A DNA stretch of 64,000 bases from Cohnella faecalis (GCF_003570905.1 NZ_QXJM01000039.1:1550001-1614000); one strand, 5' to 3'. Shown: positions 30,501 through 42,833, counted from the first letter of the stretch. Notes: a model not told the origin generated them from the letters alone. Numbers and translations are program-made.

Positions 30501-33500
30501 TATCGAAAGTCTGCTCATCAACGTTCTCGCAACGGCGGACGGCGCAACCGTCGGCGGAGCCGTCGGCTGGAATGAAGGCACTTCCGTGCGCAAGCTGTAT
30601 GCCGACAGCGTGAAGATGACCGTGAGCGCCCCTAATGCCAAGGCGGGCGGATTGGCAGGCTACAACAAAGGGACCGAAACCGCTGTTATCGCCGACAACT
30701 ACATGTCGGAAGTCCAGCTTACGGCAGCTTCCACAGCCGGAAATTCCACTTTAGGAGGCATCGTGGGATTGAATGACGGCAGGGACGGCAGTCTCGACAG
30801 CGGCGATCCGAAGACGGCTGTCAGCTCGATTCGGAATAACCGGATTTTGGGCAGCCTGACGGTGAATTCGCCGGATTCCAAGGTCGGCGGACTAGCCGGA
30901 GAGAATCGCTCCGTTGTAGCGAACAACAGCATTTCCGACGGCTTCCGAGTGTCGTCCCAAGGAAGCGGCAACACGGTCGGGGGACTGGTCGGATTGAATA
31001 CGAAAACGGTGTTTTACTCGTTCTCCAATGCGGGCTTGACTCTGGGAGGCAGCCGGGTGGCGGCGGGAGGGCTTGTCGGCGAAAATACCGGACTTGTCAG
31101 CTCCTCCTACATCGCCAAGGATGTGACGGCGCAAATTAGCGGAACGTCGTCCGCTTACGCCTATTTGGGCGGTTTGATCGGCAAAAACAGCGGCATCGTC
31201 GAAAAATCGTACACTTCATCCGTTGTGACCGCCAATGGCGCTTATGTATGCGTCGGAGGTTTGACCGGTTGGCAGGCCGGCGGCAGCGTGACGAGCAGCT
31301 ACGCGGCCAAAAACGTGCTGGCGAAAGGGTCAAGTTCCTTCTCGGGAGGACTCCTCGGAAGAATCACGGCCGGAACTATCGGCGACAGCTATTCGGCAGG
31401 GCGGATTTCCGGAGCGAGCGGCGCCTACAGCGGGGGGTTCGCCGGAAGATACGACACTGCAAACAAGGAGCTTTTGAACAACAGCTACTATGTAAAGGAT
31501 GAAAGCCTCGGCATTAACAGCGGCCTTCTGGACTTTGCGGCAGGAAACTATTACGAGCTGAAGCTCTATATGCGTCTGTCTCCGATTCTATCGGCAAGCC
31601 TGGCGGACAGGGAAGCGTTCAAAACGTTGTCTGGCTGGGATTTCAGCAGCCAGAACAGACTGTGGAAGTACGGTTCGTCTCAAGCGGAGTACGCCTATCC
31701 CGAATTGGTGCTTGATGCGAACAGCGGAGGAGGCTCGCCTCAAACCGATGTGGGCACCAACATTAGCTGGTATACGCAGCATAAGGACGAGCTTCGCTTC
31801 TATATCGATTCCGAAGCCGAGCTGGCGGGGCTGGCGGCTATCGTAAACGGAAGCGTGACGGGACTTCCGAAGTTTGATTTTGCCGGAAGAGTCGTCGAGG
31901 TGACGGCTCCCGTCACGATCCAGTCCGCGCAGTGGGCGCCTGTCGGGAACAGCGAAGAGAATGCCTTTCAGGGCAGCTTCGACGGCGGCAATCATTTAAT
32001 AAGCGGCCTTAGAGCGGATGGACAGGATTTTACCGGATTGTTCGGCGTTATCGGCAATCGCGGCGAAGTTCGCAACGTGAAGCTTGCTCCGGTGTCCGTC
32101 ACGGGAACGGGCAGTGTCGGAGGTTTGGCCGGCTTGAACAAGGGCAGCATCGCGCAAGTGGAAGTTATTCTTGCCGACGGAGCTTACGTATCGGGCGGTG
32201 ACCGTGCGGGAGGCGTAGCGGGTGAGAGTCGCGGAACCGTCCGGGATGTCGCCGTAACCGTGGACTCGTCGGGAGAAGTCCGCTCCGAAACCGTTGGCGC
32301 AGCGGTCGGCGGGGTCATTGGGGAAGCTTCGGCAGGATCGTTAGCCGACGCAAACATTGCATTGAATGGCGGACAAATCAAGGGCACAGGCTCCGGCAGC
32401 AGCTCGGGAGGCGCAGTCGGCGTCTCCGGCGCGGGCCATTCGATCAGCGGCATAAGGCTGCTTGCCGATAATGCTGGCGTGGTTAACCCGGTGAACATTA
32501 CGGGTCACGGGAATGCGGGAGGCATCGCAGGGGACAAGAAGGGGAAAGGAATTGCCGAGTGGGATGTCGCCGATGTGACGGTGGAGCATGTCGTCATTTC
32601 CTCGGGCAACGGCGGAAACGCGGGAGGCATTGTCGGAACGGTGGAGAACGGCGCCGTTCGGAACGCGGTTTTCGCCGGGGCAATTCGCATCAGCGCCGAC
32701 GGCGTAAGCGCGGGAGGGCTTGCCGGTAAAAGCTTGAACTCCATCTTGTACAAAGGAAAAGCGACGCCTGAGCTGACGTTGTCCACAACGTCGGAGGAAA
32801 GCTATGTCGGAGGCTTGGCGGGAATAATCGAAAATACGGGCTCTGATACGGCATTCGATTTCGGCAAGCTGCTTCCTGTATATCGAGGTATTACGCTTTC
32901 CGAGTCCGAGGGCGGAACGATCAGCGTTCAGGCAACGGGCTATCGGGCCGATGTTTCGGTCGGCGGCGTTGCGGGGAAAAATGCGTCCTCATCCGTTTAT
33001 GAGACGAGCTCGGATACGAAGCTTGAGGCGACAGGAGTCAGAACGGTCAACATCGGCGGTATTGCGGGCTGGAACGAAGGCGATATTATCGGCGGCACAG
33101 CCGCTTCCGATATTACGGCTTCCGATTCCGGCATTTACAATGCGGGAGGAGTTGTCGGCTTTACGTCAGGCGGACGGATTGTCTATTCGCGGGCGGATGG
33201 CGGCAAAGCGATTGCAATCGGCAGCGCGGCGGCCATCCAGCAAGTTACTCCCGCCACCTATGCGGGAGGCTTTGCAGGCAGAGCGGCCGATACGACGATT
33301 CGGAACTCGTCCGCCGACTCGGTTGTGACGGTATACTGCGACAATGCGCACAACACGGTGTACGCGGGCGGCTTTGCCGGGCTGCTACAGTCCGGCATCT
33401 ACGGCAGCGGAACGATTAAGCGGTCTTATGCGCAAGGATCCGTTACCGTATCGGGAAAAAGCGGTTCGTATGCCGGAGGCTTTGCCGGAAGCATAGAAGG

Positions 33501-36500
33501 TTATGTCATCGAAGAAGCTTACGCTTCCGCGACGGTAGCGAATACGGCGTTCGACGCCAGAAGCGGCGGCTTTGCAGGCGTAATCGAGCAAAGCGCAACG
33601 ATCGAGCAAGCTTACGCCGTCACGAGCAGCGTGGAGGCCAAGGGCTCGCACGGAGCGACAAGAGCTTATGCCGGAGGCTTCGCAGGGTATAACAACGGCA
33701 GCCTGACGGAAACGTACGCCTCCGCTTTGCGCGTGGCCTCTGTAGCCAATGGCTCGAATTCTTATGTAGGCTCCTTCATCGGCTACAACTTCAGGGACGG
33801 TCAGGTAAACGGCTCTTATTATGCGGATGCGGGCAAAGCCGGAATCGGGCACGGAACGTCCGCTCAAAGTCTTGAGCCGGTCGACTTCTCCGGGCGGCAG
33901 CCTCTTGCCGGATGGGATTTCTCCACAGACGATGCCCATTGGGCTTATTTGGCGGGAGTGAACGGCGATAAACCGGTGCTGAGGAATATAACCAACTGGA
34001 CGTTCGCTCCCGACTTGACCTTCCTCATGGAAGCGGAGTCCGTTGACGAGCTTGTCATTTTCAGCGAACGCCAGCTTGGAGCAGCGGTTCTGTTAAGCAA
34101 TGACGAGGATTTGAGCTTCTACCGTTTGTACGATAAAGCCGCGACGCAAAAGCCTAGGTTATCGAAGCTGCGGCTGGAGGCGGATTTGAACCTTTCAGGC
34201 TCGTTGTGGATTCCCTTTGAGCAGTTCGAAGGCGTCTTTGACGGCAACGGAAAAACAATCGCCGGTATGAGCTACTACGGCATGGACTACGATCGCTATG
34301 GCTTCGTGCGGAGCAACAAAGGAACTATCAGCAACATTGCGTTCAAAGACGCCCGTATCGAAGCGGGGGGCGATGTCGGAATCGTGGCGGGAGAAAACGC
34401 GGAGAGTGCCGTCATATCCACCATCACAATAAGCGGAGAAGTGGCCGGAAGCGGGGACTATGTTGGCGGCGCGGCAGGAAAAAGCGAAGGCTCCTTGACC
34501 GGGATTACCGTTCGGGGGCTACGCGTCGACGGGCGCCATTACGTTGGCGGCGTTGCGGGCGCGGCGGCAGGCATCTCCACGGTAACGGCGGAGGATGTAA
34601 CGGTTAAGGGCCAGAGCTTCCTTGGAGGAGCGGTCGGAAAAGCAACAGGTCTCGTCCGCGATATTACAGCCCGGAACGTGACGGTGGAAGCCGCAGCCGG
34701 AACGGCGGCGGGCATCGTGCCGGAAAATGAGCATGGCGTACAAAACGTTAAGCTGAGCGGGGCAGCCGTTACAGGCTCAGGCCTCGTCGGAGGGATCGTT
34801 GGCAAGTCGTCGTCGGTCATTAGCGATGCTTCCGTTCAAGGGGAGCTGCTTGCGCACGGAGGCGTTGTCGGCGGCATTGCTGGCAGCAACGAAGGGACTA
34901 TCGAAAATTCCCGGTTCAATGGCCTTATTGCGGGCACGGGGCAAGCTGCGGGCGGCATAGCGGGCGACAACGGAGCCCGAATTACCGAATCGTATGCAAC
35001 CGGAAGCGTCGAGCTCGAAGCGGCCGACGCGCAGGTGAAAGTCGGCGGAATCGCGGGAACCAATGGATCGGCGGCAATCGTCGAAGAAAGCTTTTCCTCG
35101 GCTTCCGTTCGAGCGAGGGGCGATAACGCCAGCGCGGGAGGAATAGCCGGAGAGAACGAAGGAAGCTTGCGCGGCGTCCTTAATGCCGGGAATATCGAAG
35201 CTTCGGGAGCAAGCTACGCCCGGGCAGGCGGCGTAGCAGGGTACGCGTTGGCAGGGAGCATTAACAACGCGCTGAGCTACGGGCAAGTCGAAGGAAGCAT
35301 TAACGGACGGATGGTGTACAAAAAGACGTTTTACGGCGGAATCGCGGGGCAGGCGGAAGAGCAAGCGTCTTTCGAAAATTCATACAGCGACAGACAGATG
35401 CTCAAGGAAATCATTGCTTACAGCGACAGCAGCGGCCATTTCGTGCGGTCGGTTCAAGGGAAAGCCGTGAACGCAGGCACCGCCGCTCTTACAGAGGGCG
35501 ACCTGCCGGCAGGCTTGGACGACCAAGTATGGCGGGCGCAAGCGGGATTCTATCCGCGCCTTATTGCCTTCGACGGAGTAGACACGGCGAAGCTGGCGGC
35601 AGCGGCGGTCAAGCTGAATGAACGCGATACGGCCTACGATGTGAAGTCGGACTACGTTCTGACGCAGGATTCCTCCATCGTATGGAGTACGGTCAGAAAC
35701 GGCGGCGTCATTCTGCTTACCGCCTCTCTCCAGCAGGAGAGCCGAACGATAGCCGTGAACAAACCGGCGCTCATGTACGCCGATACAGCCGGGAAGCCGT
35801 CGGGATTGACGGACAGCACCTTCAAGGAATCGGTTCAAGTATCGCTGACTACCGATGAAGCGGGAGGCGTCATCCATTACACATTGGACGGCAGTCTGCC
35901 AACGGAGGAATCTCCGGTCTATGACGGCGAATTGACTTTATCCAAAACAACGACGGTAAGAGCGATCGTCAAGGTTGAAGGCAAAAACGACAGCGATGCG
36001 GCGCAAGCCGTGTATACGAAAGAAGCCGTTTCCGGAGGCGAGGGAGGCGGAGGATTCCCTGCCGGCGGCGGAGCAACGGTTCCTCCGACCGATTCGGACA
36101 CTGAAATTTGGGTGAACGGCAAGGCGGAAAACGTTGGTACGGAAAAGGCGTCGTCCGAAGGAGGACGCGTAACGACAACGATCTCCGTCAATGAAGAGGC
36201 TATGAACAAGCTGCTGCAGACGTATGGAGACAACGCGGAAATCGCCGTTGTTTTCAACAAGAAGTCGGAAGTATCGGCAGCGGAGCTGAGCGCGCAGCTC
36301 GTCAAGGCAATGGCGGATACGAAAGCGTTCCTCAAGGTGGATATCGGCAACGTCGCTTATCGCATTCCGGCAGCTCAGCTTTATCAAGAAGCCATTCTCC
36401 AAAGGCTGGGGGGACAAGCGGCTGCGGCGGCGGATGTCCGGGTTCGGATCGAAATCTCCATTCCGGAACAGGCTCGGCAATTGGAGCAAGCGGCATCCAA

Positions 36501-37359
36501 TGGAGGGTATACTTTTGTCGTTCCGCCGACGGCATTCAAAGTGACCTATGCTCTCGGCTCCACGGTTGCGGAAGCGAGTCTCTATGACGCTTATGTGGAA
36601 CGGAGCTTCGTTCTGTCTTCCTCCGCTCCGGAAGCGTCGGGGATGGCAGGCGTCAGCGTTGCGGAAGATGGAACGGTCAGTCCTGTCCCAACCCGATTCA
36701 GCGTCTCCGGCGGAACAAAGGCTGCCGTTATGAAGAGCCTTGCCAGCGGCGGCACGTTCGCGATCGTCTCCTCCGAGGCGAATTTCCGCGATCTGTCCGC
36801 TCATTGGGCGAAGCAGGCCATAAACGATCTGGGCGTCCGATTGATCTTGAATGGCACCGGAACAGGCTTGTTTGAGCCTAACCGCAGCATTACCCGGGCA
36901 GAGTTCGCGGCGATTGCAGTCAAGGCGTTGGGGCTGCAGGGGGTTTCCAGCACGGGCAGCGCTCTATTCACCGATGTGAAGGCAGCGGATTGGTATGCTC
37001 CTTATGTTGGAATCGCGTATCAATTCGGTTTGATTTCCGGGTATAGCGACGGCAGCTTCGGAGGGAAGAATTCCATTAGCCGCGAGCAGGCTATGGTCAT
37101 TATCGCAAGAGCGATGAAGCTGGCCGGACTTCAAGCAACCGTCACGGAGGCGGAAGCGCAGCAGCTGCTGGCTTCCTTTGCCGACGCGGACGAAATATCG
37201 GGCTATGCCAAAGCCGACATTGCCGCAAGCGTCAAAGCGGGTTTGGTGTCGGGCAGAAGCGGCGCCGAAGGCACGGCAATTTCTCCGGGTGAGCAGATGA
37301 CACGGGCTGAGGTAGCTGCGATTATTCGGAACCTGCTGAATTTGTCCGGCTTGATCTAA
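27596..37359 (+). CDS. Giant GLUG-repeat SLH-domain surface protein, about 3254 residues (frameshift near 27768)
   Basis: ATG 27596 follows GAGGAGG. The signal peptide is SAALLALLLAWGTML ending RASA. The frame breaks at 27765-27771 (GATTCTCC): YTTFTIDS should continue SAKLAGIAKLVNDG one frame back. The body is dozens of GLUG-type repeats (GGIAG, GGLVG, GGVAG plus hydrophobic/polar strands) expected to form a right-handed beta-helix. It is divided by three module starts with an FxI..xxELAGLA..VN pattern and a W.P(V/I)G...F.G.FDGGNH-like strand (near 27770, 31800 and 34080). Near 35830 is a chitobiase-C-terminal-like segment (GVIHYTLDGSLPTEE), then a GGEGGGGFPAGGG linker and three SLH domains (FRDLSAHWAKQAI, FTDVKAADWYAPY, FADADEISGYAKA). 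Likely a wall-anchored adhesin or sheath fibre; ligand unknown. Confidence 0.85.
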
Positions 37360-37381
37360 TTGTACAGAGCATATACGGGAT

Positions 37382-37424
37382 GGGCCGCCAAGACGGATGA
37401 ACAATCTGTCTTGGCGGCCCTTTT
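37382..37424 (+). terminator. Terminator after the GLUG/SLH giant
   Basis: GGGCCGCCAAGAC (37382-37394) pairs perfectly with GTCTTGGCGGCCC (37408-37420), then TTTT. Confidence 0.9.
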
Positions 37425-37569
37425 GTATTGCTTTTGCATGGCTGCAGGAGAGGAGTTACGAGAGAAAATCTTATAAAGTCGGAGCTGCGAGAAACTCCAT
37501 TTTGTTGTAAACCAATTTCAAAGTTATGACAATATATAAGGGAATGGCCATTCGGAAAGGAGCAGCTAA

Positions 37570-38094
37570 TTGGATATCGAAGAGCTAAGCAATCTTGTAA
37601 AGCTGCATGGCAAAGCGATCTACGCATTTTGCTACAAGCTTGCGGGGAATAAGACGGATACGGATGATCTCTATCAGGAAACTTTCCTTAAAGCTATGGA
37701 AGTGCGCCATAAAATGGATCCGAATCAAAATCCGAAAGGATTTCTCATCTCTATAGCGATTCGATTGCGCAAAAACAATCGCCGGAAATTTGCCTGGAGG
37801 CAGCGGATTGCACCCTTAGCCGGGCTCAACGAGGCTGTGGATAATGCTAGCGGGCTTGAAGGAGAAGCAACTCCGGAGGAGGCTGTGCTGTCCCAGGAGC
37901 TTCGCGGCATGATACAAGCCGCGGCCGACAGGCTGGACGACAAGCTGAAGCTTCCGCTCTATATGTACTATACGGCAGAAATGTCCGTCGAAGAGATCGC
38001 GTCGGCGCTCCAAATTCCGGCGGGAACCGTTAAAAGCAGGCTTTACCAGTCACGAAAAGCTATGAAAAAGCTATTGGAGGTTGAGTCTCTATGA
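37570..38094 (+). CDS. ECF-type RNA polymerase sigma factor
   Basis: 174 residues from TTG 37570, set by AAAGGAG seven bases upstream. Region 2 is visible as YAFCYKLAGNKTDTDDLYQETFLKAM-like sequence (residues about 15-40) and region 4 as MSVEEIASALQIPAGTVKSR (about 137-156), the helix-turn-helix that reads the -35 element. A short linker joins them, as in ECF sigma factors. Its ATGA overlap with the downstream membrane protein is the standard sigma/anti-sigma arrangement. The regulon is unknown; the adjoining surface-protein locus is a possible target by proximity. Confidence 0.85.
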   Translation: MDIEELSNLVKLHGKAIYAFCYKLAGNKTDTDDLYQETFLKAMEVRHKMDPNQNPKGFLISIAIRLRKNNRRKFAWRQRIAPLAGLNEAVDNASGLEGEATPEEAVLSQELRGMIQAAADRLDDKLKLPLYMYYTAEMSVEEIASALQIPAGTVKSRLYQSRKAMKKLLEVESL

Positions 38095-39239
38095 ACGATA
38101 CAGAGAAGTGGGACCGATTGCTCAAGCAAGCCCTTGCCCCTGAAGCGGAGCCCGATGAGAAATTGAACGAAAGCATCATTAGCCAGCTGAAGGAGAATAA
38201 CAGAAGCAAGCGCAGTTACAGGAAAAGGATTTCTGCAGCAGTATTGGTTGCCGTATTCACGCTTGTTATGTCGGTCACGGCTTTTGCGGCTTCACAATTT
38301 TTCAGCTCCAAGCAGGTTGCCGAGCATCTGGGAGAGCAAATTTTGGCCAAAGCATTCGATAGCAGCGACGCCATCGAAATCAATCAAACTATCGATTCCG
38401 GCGATTACAGCTTTACTTTGCACGGGATTGTCTCCGGGGCGGGACTTAGGGAATTGAAAAGCTCTGCGCAGGATATTTATCCCGACAGGACATATGCTGT
38501 CGTATCAGTGGCCAGGCAGGATGGCGGCCCAATGCCGTCTACGAGCGACCCGGAATACGGTAAGGAGCCGTTCTTCGTTTCTCCGCTCATTAAAGGCCAG
38601 AAGCCGTGGCAGGTCAATATCGCAACGATGAACGGCGGTTACAGCGAGGTTGTGTTGGACGGAATTATGTACAGACTGATTGAATGCGACGGAGTGGAAA
38701 TGTTCGCCGACCGAGGGGTGTACCTGGCTGTCAGCAGCGGCAGCAGCTTCTACAACAGCGAAGCGTTCGCCTATAATGAGAGTACGGGTGAAGTAAGCGC
38801 CAGAACCGACTATAAGGGAATCTCGCTTCTGTTCGATCTGCCTCTGGACAGAGCCAAAGCCGACCGCGCCAAGGCCGATGCCTATTTGAAGGAGCTGCTG
38901 CGGGAACCGTCGGAGGACGAACCGACCGATCCGGCTTCCGTTGACGATGCCGCTGAAGCGGATTTGGCAAACAAAATAGAAGCTTTGAAGAAAAAAATAC
39001 CCGGTGGCACCGTTATTCCCGAATCGATCAAAGAAGTGACCGCTGACGACCAAGGCAAAATCCACTACGAGTATGACGATTGGACCGTTACGATTCTTCT
39101 TGAGGAGTTGTTTGTGGAAGGCCAAACGGGGATTTCGGATGCCGTTTCCTTCAGTGGGGATGGCAGAAATTACAAGGCGCTTCAATTTTCAAAGGATGAA
39201 AATGGTGTTGTTACCGGCAAAATTATAATCTTGGAATAG
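38091..39239 (+). CDS. Anti-sigma-like membrane protein (DUF4179-type)
   Basis: 382 residues starting at ATG 38091, overlapping the sigma-factor stop. Residues 1-45 are charged and cytoplasmic (WDRLLKQALAPEAEPDEKL), residues about 47-68 form one membrane helix, and about 310 residues lie outside. The outer part contains DRTYAVVSVARQDG and an acidic linker (LREPSEDEPTDPASVDDA). This topology and the coupling with an ECF sigma factor fit a transmembrane anti-sigma factor; the DUF4179 label is by resemblance. What it senses is unknown. Confidence 0.7.
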   Translation: MNDTEKWDRLLKQALAPEAEPDEKLNESIISQLKENNRSKRSYRKRISAAVLVAVFTLVMSVTAFAASQFFSSKQVAEHLGEQILAKAFDSSDAIEINQTIDSGDYSFTLHGIVSGAGLRELKSSAQDIYPDRTYAVVSVARQDGGPMPSTSDPEYGKEPFFVSPLIKGQKPWQVNIATMNGGYSEVVLDGIMYRLIECDGVEMFADRGVYLAVSSGSSFYNSEAFAYNESTGEVSARTDYKGISLLFDLPLDRAKADRAKADAYLKELLREPSEDEPTDPASVDDAAEADLANKIEALKKKIPGGTVIPESIKEVTADDQGKIHYEYDDWTVTILLEELFVEGQTGISDAVSFSGDGRNYKALQFSKDENGVVTGKIIILE

Positions 39240-39248
39240 GTTTGCTTC

Positions 39249-39282
39249 CCGGCAAGAGCGATGCTGCTCTGCCGGTTTTTTT
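39249..39282 (+). terminator. Terminator of the sigma/anti-sigma operon
   Basis: CCGGC-A-AGAGC (39249-39259) pairs with GCTCTGCCGG (39266-39275) with one bulged A; seven Ts follow (39276-39282). Confidence 0.85.
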
Positions 39283-39437
39283 ATGGACAGGAAACATATT
39301 GAAAAGATGAAAAAATAAAAATAGCACAACGTTATGCACAATTATTTTATTCTATTACTAATAGTGATAAACTACGATAAGGCTATCATTGATCCAGAAA
39401 AGATGTATGTAAATCGAAAGCTATAAGGAAGGTAAAT

Positions 39438-40976
39438 ATGAGCAACGAACAAACGAAAACAGACGTTATTTTAATCGGCGCCGGAATCATGAGTGCGACA
39501 TTGGGGTCGCTGCTGAAGGAATTAGTGCCCGACTGGAAAATTACAGTGTTCGAGAGGCGCGCAACCGCAGGAGAGGAAAGCTCCAACGAATGGAATAATG
39601 CGGGAACGGGGCATTCTTCGCTATGCGAGCTTAACTATACCGTCGAAAAACCGGACGGATCCATAGATATTAGCAAAGCTATCAAGGTTAATGAAGAGTT
39701 TCAAGTTTCAAGGCAGTTCTGGTCTTATCTTGTAGACAGCAATGTGATTCGCAACCCGCGAGACTTTATCGTGCCGGTGCCGCATATGAGTTTTGTAAAA
39801 GGGGAGCAAGACGTAACCTTTTTAAGAAAACGTTATGAAGCGCTGGTCGACAATCCCCTGTTTCAAGGGATGGAATATTCCGAAGATCCGGAAAAGCTGG
39901 CGGAATGGATTCCTCTTATGATGAAAGACCGGACATTGGACAAACCTATAGCGGCTACAAGAATCGAATCCGGAACGGATGTCAATTTTGGCGCTTTAAC
40001 GCGCATATTGTTCGACCAACTTAAAAGTAAAGATGTCGATATTAAATTCAATCATCAAGTTGATGATATTAAACGCACTGGCGACGGATCGTGGGAATTG
40101 AAGGTGCGGGATGTCGACAGCGGCACCGCCCAACGCCATACTGCAAAATTCGTCTTTATCGGCGGCGGGGGAGGAAGCCTGCATTTGCTGCAAAAATCCG
40201 GTATTCCCGAAGGAAAAGGTATTGGGGGATTTCCGGTAAGCGGACTATTCATGGTGTGTCAAAAACCGGATGTAGTGGCGCAGCATAAGGCAAAAGTATA
40301 CGGACAAGCTGCGGTCGGCGCTCCTCCGATGTCTGTTCCGCATCTGGACACCAGAGTGATCGACAACAAAGAATCGTTGTTTTTCGGGCCGTTTGCCGGC
40401 TTCTCGCCAAAGTTCTTGAAATTCGGTTCCATGTTCGATTTGATCACTTCCGTAAAACCGCATAATCTCGTAAATATGATCGCGGCAGGCGTCAAAAACG
40501 TTTCATTGACAACCTACTTGATTAAACAAGTGATGTTATCGAAAGATCAGCGCATGGAAGAGCTGCGGGAATTTGTCCCGAACGCCAACAGCGAGGACTG
40601 GAATTTGCTGGTCGCAGGCCAGCGTGTGCAAATTATTAAAGAAACGGCTGCCGGCAAAGGAACGCTTCAATTCGGTACGGAAGTTATTAGCGCCGCCGAC
40701 GGTTCGATCGCCGCATTGCTCGGAGCTTCTCCCGGTGCGTCTACCGCCGTTTCCGTCATGCTTGAAGTTATAAAAAAATGCTTCCCGCAGCATATTAAAG
40801 CTTGGGAGCCGAAAATCAAAGAAATGATTCCTTCTTACGGCGTGTCGCTGTTGAAAAACCCGGAGCTTATCCGTGACAATCATACTTCGACATCGCGATC
40901 GCTTGGTCTAAGCGAAAGCTTGCCGTCAACAGATAGCGCGCCGAACGGTATTATAAACAACGAGGTTTTGATTTAA
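39438..40976 (+). CDS. mqo: Malate:quinone oxidoreductase
   Basis: 512 residues after AAGGAAGG. This is a peripheral membrane FAD enzyme oxidising malate to oxaloacetate with electron transfer to quinone (TCA cycle). The FAD-binding N-terminus [13 protein letters not shown] (residues 11-23), [20 protein letters not shown] and the family-typical [12 protein letters not shown] and [24 protein letters not shown] segments are all present, and length matches the family. It stands alone between two terminators. The preceding 198 bases hold the sigma-operon terminator and AT-rich sequence in which I could not fix a promoter. Confidence 0.95.
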   Translation: MSNEQTKTDVILIGAGIMSATLGSLLKELVPDWKITVFERRATAGEESSNEWNNAGTGHSSLCELNYTVEKPDGSIDISKAIKVNEEFQVSRQFWSYLVDSNVIRNPRDFIVPVPHMSFVKGEQDVTFLRKRYEALVDNPLFQGMEYSEDPEKLAEWIPLMMKDRTLDKPIAATRIESGTDVNFGALTRILFDQLKSKDVDIKFNHQVDDIKRTGDGSWELKVRDVDSGTAQRHTAKFVFIGGGGGSLHLLQKSGIPEGKGIGGFPVSGLFMVCQKPDVVAQHKAKVYGQAAVGAPPMSVPHLDTRVIDNKESLFFGPFAGFSPKFLKFGSMFDLITSVKPHNLVNMIAAGVKNVSLTTYLIKQVMLSKDQRMEELREFVPNANSEDWNLLVAGQRVQIIKETAAGKGTLQFGTEVISAADGSIAALLGASPGASTAVSVMLEVIKKCFPQHIKAWEPKIKEMIPSYGVSLLKNPELIRDNHTSTSRSLGLSESLPSTDSAPNGIINNEVLI

Positions 40977-41030
40977 GAAAGCTTCTTTGTCTGAATGAGC
41001 TGTTTTCTGTTTAGTTTGCTTCAATAAAAA

Positions 41031-41073
41031 AGCGGCAGTCCAGGACTTTATTTTCTCGTCCATGGCTGCCGCT
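41031..41073. terminator. Terminator after mqo
   Basis: AGCGGCAGTCCAGGAC (41031-41046) pairs, with a few mismatches, with GTCCATGGCTGCCGCT (41058-41073). AAAAAA precedes it, which makes it a good terminator on the - strand; the + strand tail is only GTTTC. Confidence 0.6.
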
Positions 41074-41105
41074 GTTTCTATAACGGGGTAATGGAGGCTT
41101 TGGTT

Positions 41106-42764
41106 GTGAACAACGTTGTCGCCTCGGAATGGGCGGAGTCCCGCTTTCCGCTATATACAGCTGAGAGGATCCATTCGCTGTTTAGCACCTCGAATCTTCC
41201 GGAGTATAAATTTAATGAGAGCTTGACCGTGCTGATTGCGATTGCGGGCGGCGAGGGTATCCTTAAGGCCGACGATCAAATATATGAGCTTATGGAAGGG
41301 AGCGTCATCCTTCTGCCGGCACATAGCGATGCCGCACTAATTGCGAAGCGCCCGCAGCCGCTCCACGCTTATATGCTGGTAATCGGCACCAGAGAGCAGG
41401 CGATGTCCGCAGCTTCAGGCGCTATGATACGGAAAAGCGAAGCGGCTTCCAATTCGACTATTCAAATGTTCCCTCACGAGCCTGCGATTGCGGCCGGCTT
41501 GGAGGAGCTTTACATCCATCGATCTCCGGAAAGCGAAGCTCGCCATGTGCAGAATCAAATTGTGTTTCACCAAATCATTCTCCAATTGCTCGACCGGCAA
41601 GAGTCCAAGTATGCGGCAAGCGAGCAGCCGTCCATGGAACGCAGCATTGCTTACTTGGAGAACCACTACAGCGAAAAAATAACGCGCGAGCGGCTAGCCG
41701 AAATAGCAGGTGTAAGCCGCTCCCACTATTCCATTCTTTTTAAGCAGCTTACAGGCTTCACGCCCAATGAATACTTGTCGCGGCTTCGCGTTCACCGAGC
41801 CAAGGAGCTGTTAATTAACGGATCGGGCACGCTTAGGGAGATTGCGCTGAAGGTCGGTTACAAGGATGAATTTTATTTGAGCCGCCGCTTTAAGCAACAG
41901 ACGGGGGAGCCTCCTTCCGTCTACAACCGCGGATCCTTCGAACGAGTGGCTGTATGGCTTACGCCATATGCCAGCCATCTGCTGCTGCTTGGATTGGAGC
42001 CTGCCGTCATCATTTCGGACAACAGCGAATATGTGAATGCGGCCGGCCTGCAGCCGCCGCAAACGATGATATTTATTAATGCCGACAGCTCTGTAGAACA
42101 AGTGAAGTCGGTATTGCTCGACAACAACGTCGAGCTGATTATTGCGGCCAGTCAGCATTTACAGCAATATGGGCTGAATGCCGGACATATGCGGGCTGTA
42201 GCGCCTATTGTGGAAATTTCATGGATGGAAATAGGATGGAAGGAGCACCTTCGTCTCATCGCTCAGGTTATTCAAAGAAGCGAGCGGGCTGAGCAGTGGT
42301 TAGCGGATTTCGAGAAAGAGGAACAGGCAGCCCGTTCACTGGTGCAGCAAAGCGAAGCCGCGAATGAGATCATAACGATTCTCGTTATTAAGCCGGAGGA
42401 ATTGCTTGTATATGGAGCGCGGAATGTCGGATATGTTGTGTATCAATCGCTTGGTCTGCAGCCCCCTGCAAAAATCAAGCGGGAGATGGAGAAGCTCGGG
42501 GATCGACTTCACTCCATTCCCATAGAGATATCGGAGCTTGCGGATTATGCCGGAGATCGGATATTGGCCATTGTTTTTCCGGACGTTAAAGGTTCCACTG
42601 CGCATTCCGAAGCGATATTCAGCTCCTCCTACTGGAACGAGCTTCCCGCCGTACGGCGGAACTGCGTTCATTATCTGGACAAGGATGAATGGATTCCTTA
42701 CAACCCGGTTTCCATTCGTTTGCAGCTTCAACGAGCTGCCGCTTTATTTGCAGGCCGTCAATAG
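41106..42764 (+). CDS. AraC-family regulator fused to a siderophore-binding domain (Btr-like)
   Basis: 552 residues. Three parts are visible: an N-terminal cupin-like effector segment (residues 1-130), an AraC double helix-turn-helix (ITRERLAEIAGVSRSHYSIL and LREIALKVGYKDEFYLSRRF, about 195-280), and a C-terminal periplasmic-binding-protein-like domain (VAVWLTPYASHLLLLGLEPAV onward). This is the layout of Bacillus Btr/YbbB, which binds ferric bacillibactin and activates siderophore-uptake genes. I prefer GTG 41106, eight bases after ATGGAGG; ATG 41091 is the alternative. The next gene encodes a siderophore-binding lipoprotein, its likely target. Confidence 0.8.
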   Translation: MNNVVASEWAESRFPLYTAERIHSLFSTSNLPEYKFNESLTVLIAIAGGEGILKADDQIYELMEGSVILLPAHSDAALIAKRPQPLHAYMLVIGTREQAMSAASGAMIRKSEAASNSTIQMFPHEPAIAAGLEELYIHRSPESEARHVQNQIVFHQIILQLLDRQESKYAASEQPSMERSIAYLENHYSEKITRERLAEIAGVSRSHYSILFKQLTGFTPNEYLSRLRVHRAKELLINGSGTLREIALKVGYKDEFYLSRRFKQQTGEPPSVYNRGSFERVAVWLTPYASHLLLLGLEPAVIISDNSEYVNAAGLQPPQTMIFINADSSVEQVKSVLLDNNVELIIAASQHLQQYGLNAGHMRAVAPIVEISWMEIGWKEHLRLIAQVIQRSERAEQWLADFEKEEQAARSLVQQSEAANEIITILVIKPEELLVYGARNVGYVVYQSLGLQPPAKIKREMEKLGDRLHSIPIEISELADYAGDRILAIVFPDVKGSTAHSEAIFSSSYWNELPAVRRNCVHYLDKDEWIPYNPVSIRLQLQRAAALFAGRQ

Positions 42765-42833
42765 TCCAAGACGATCTTCAAACAAAAAGGCATGGTTTGG
42801 CGCATTATGCATCTCTATAATAGTTTATGTAAA

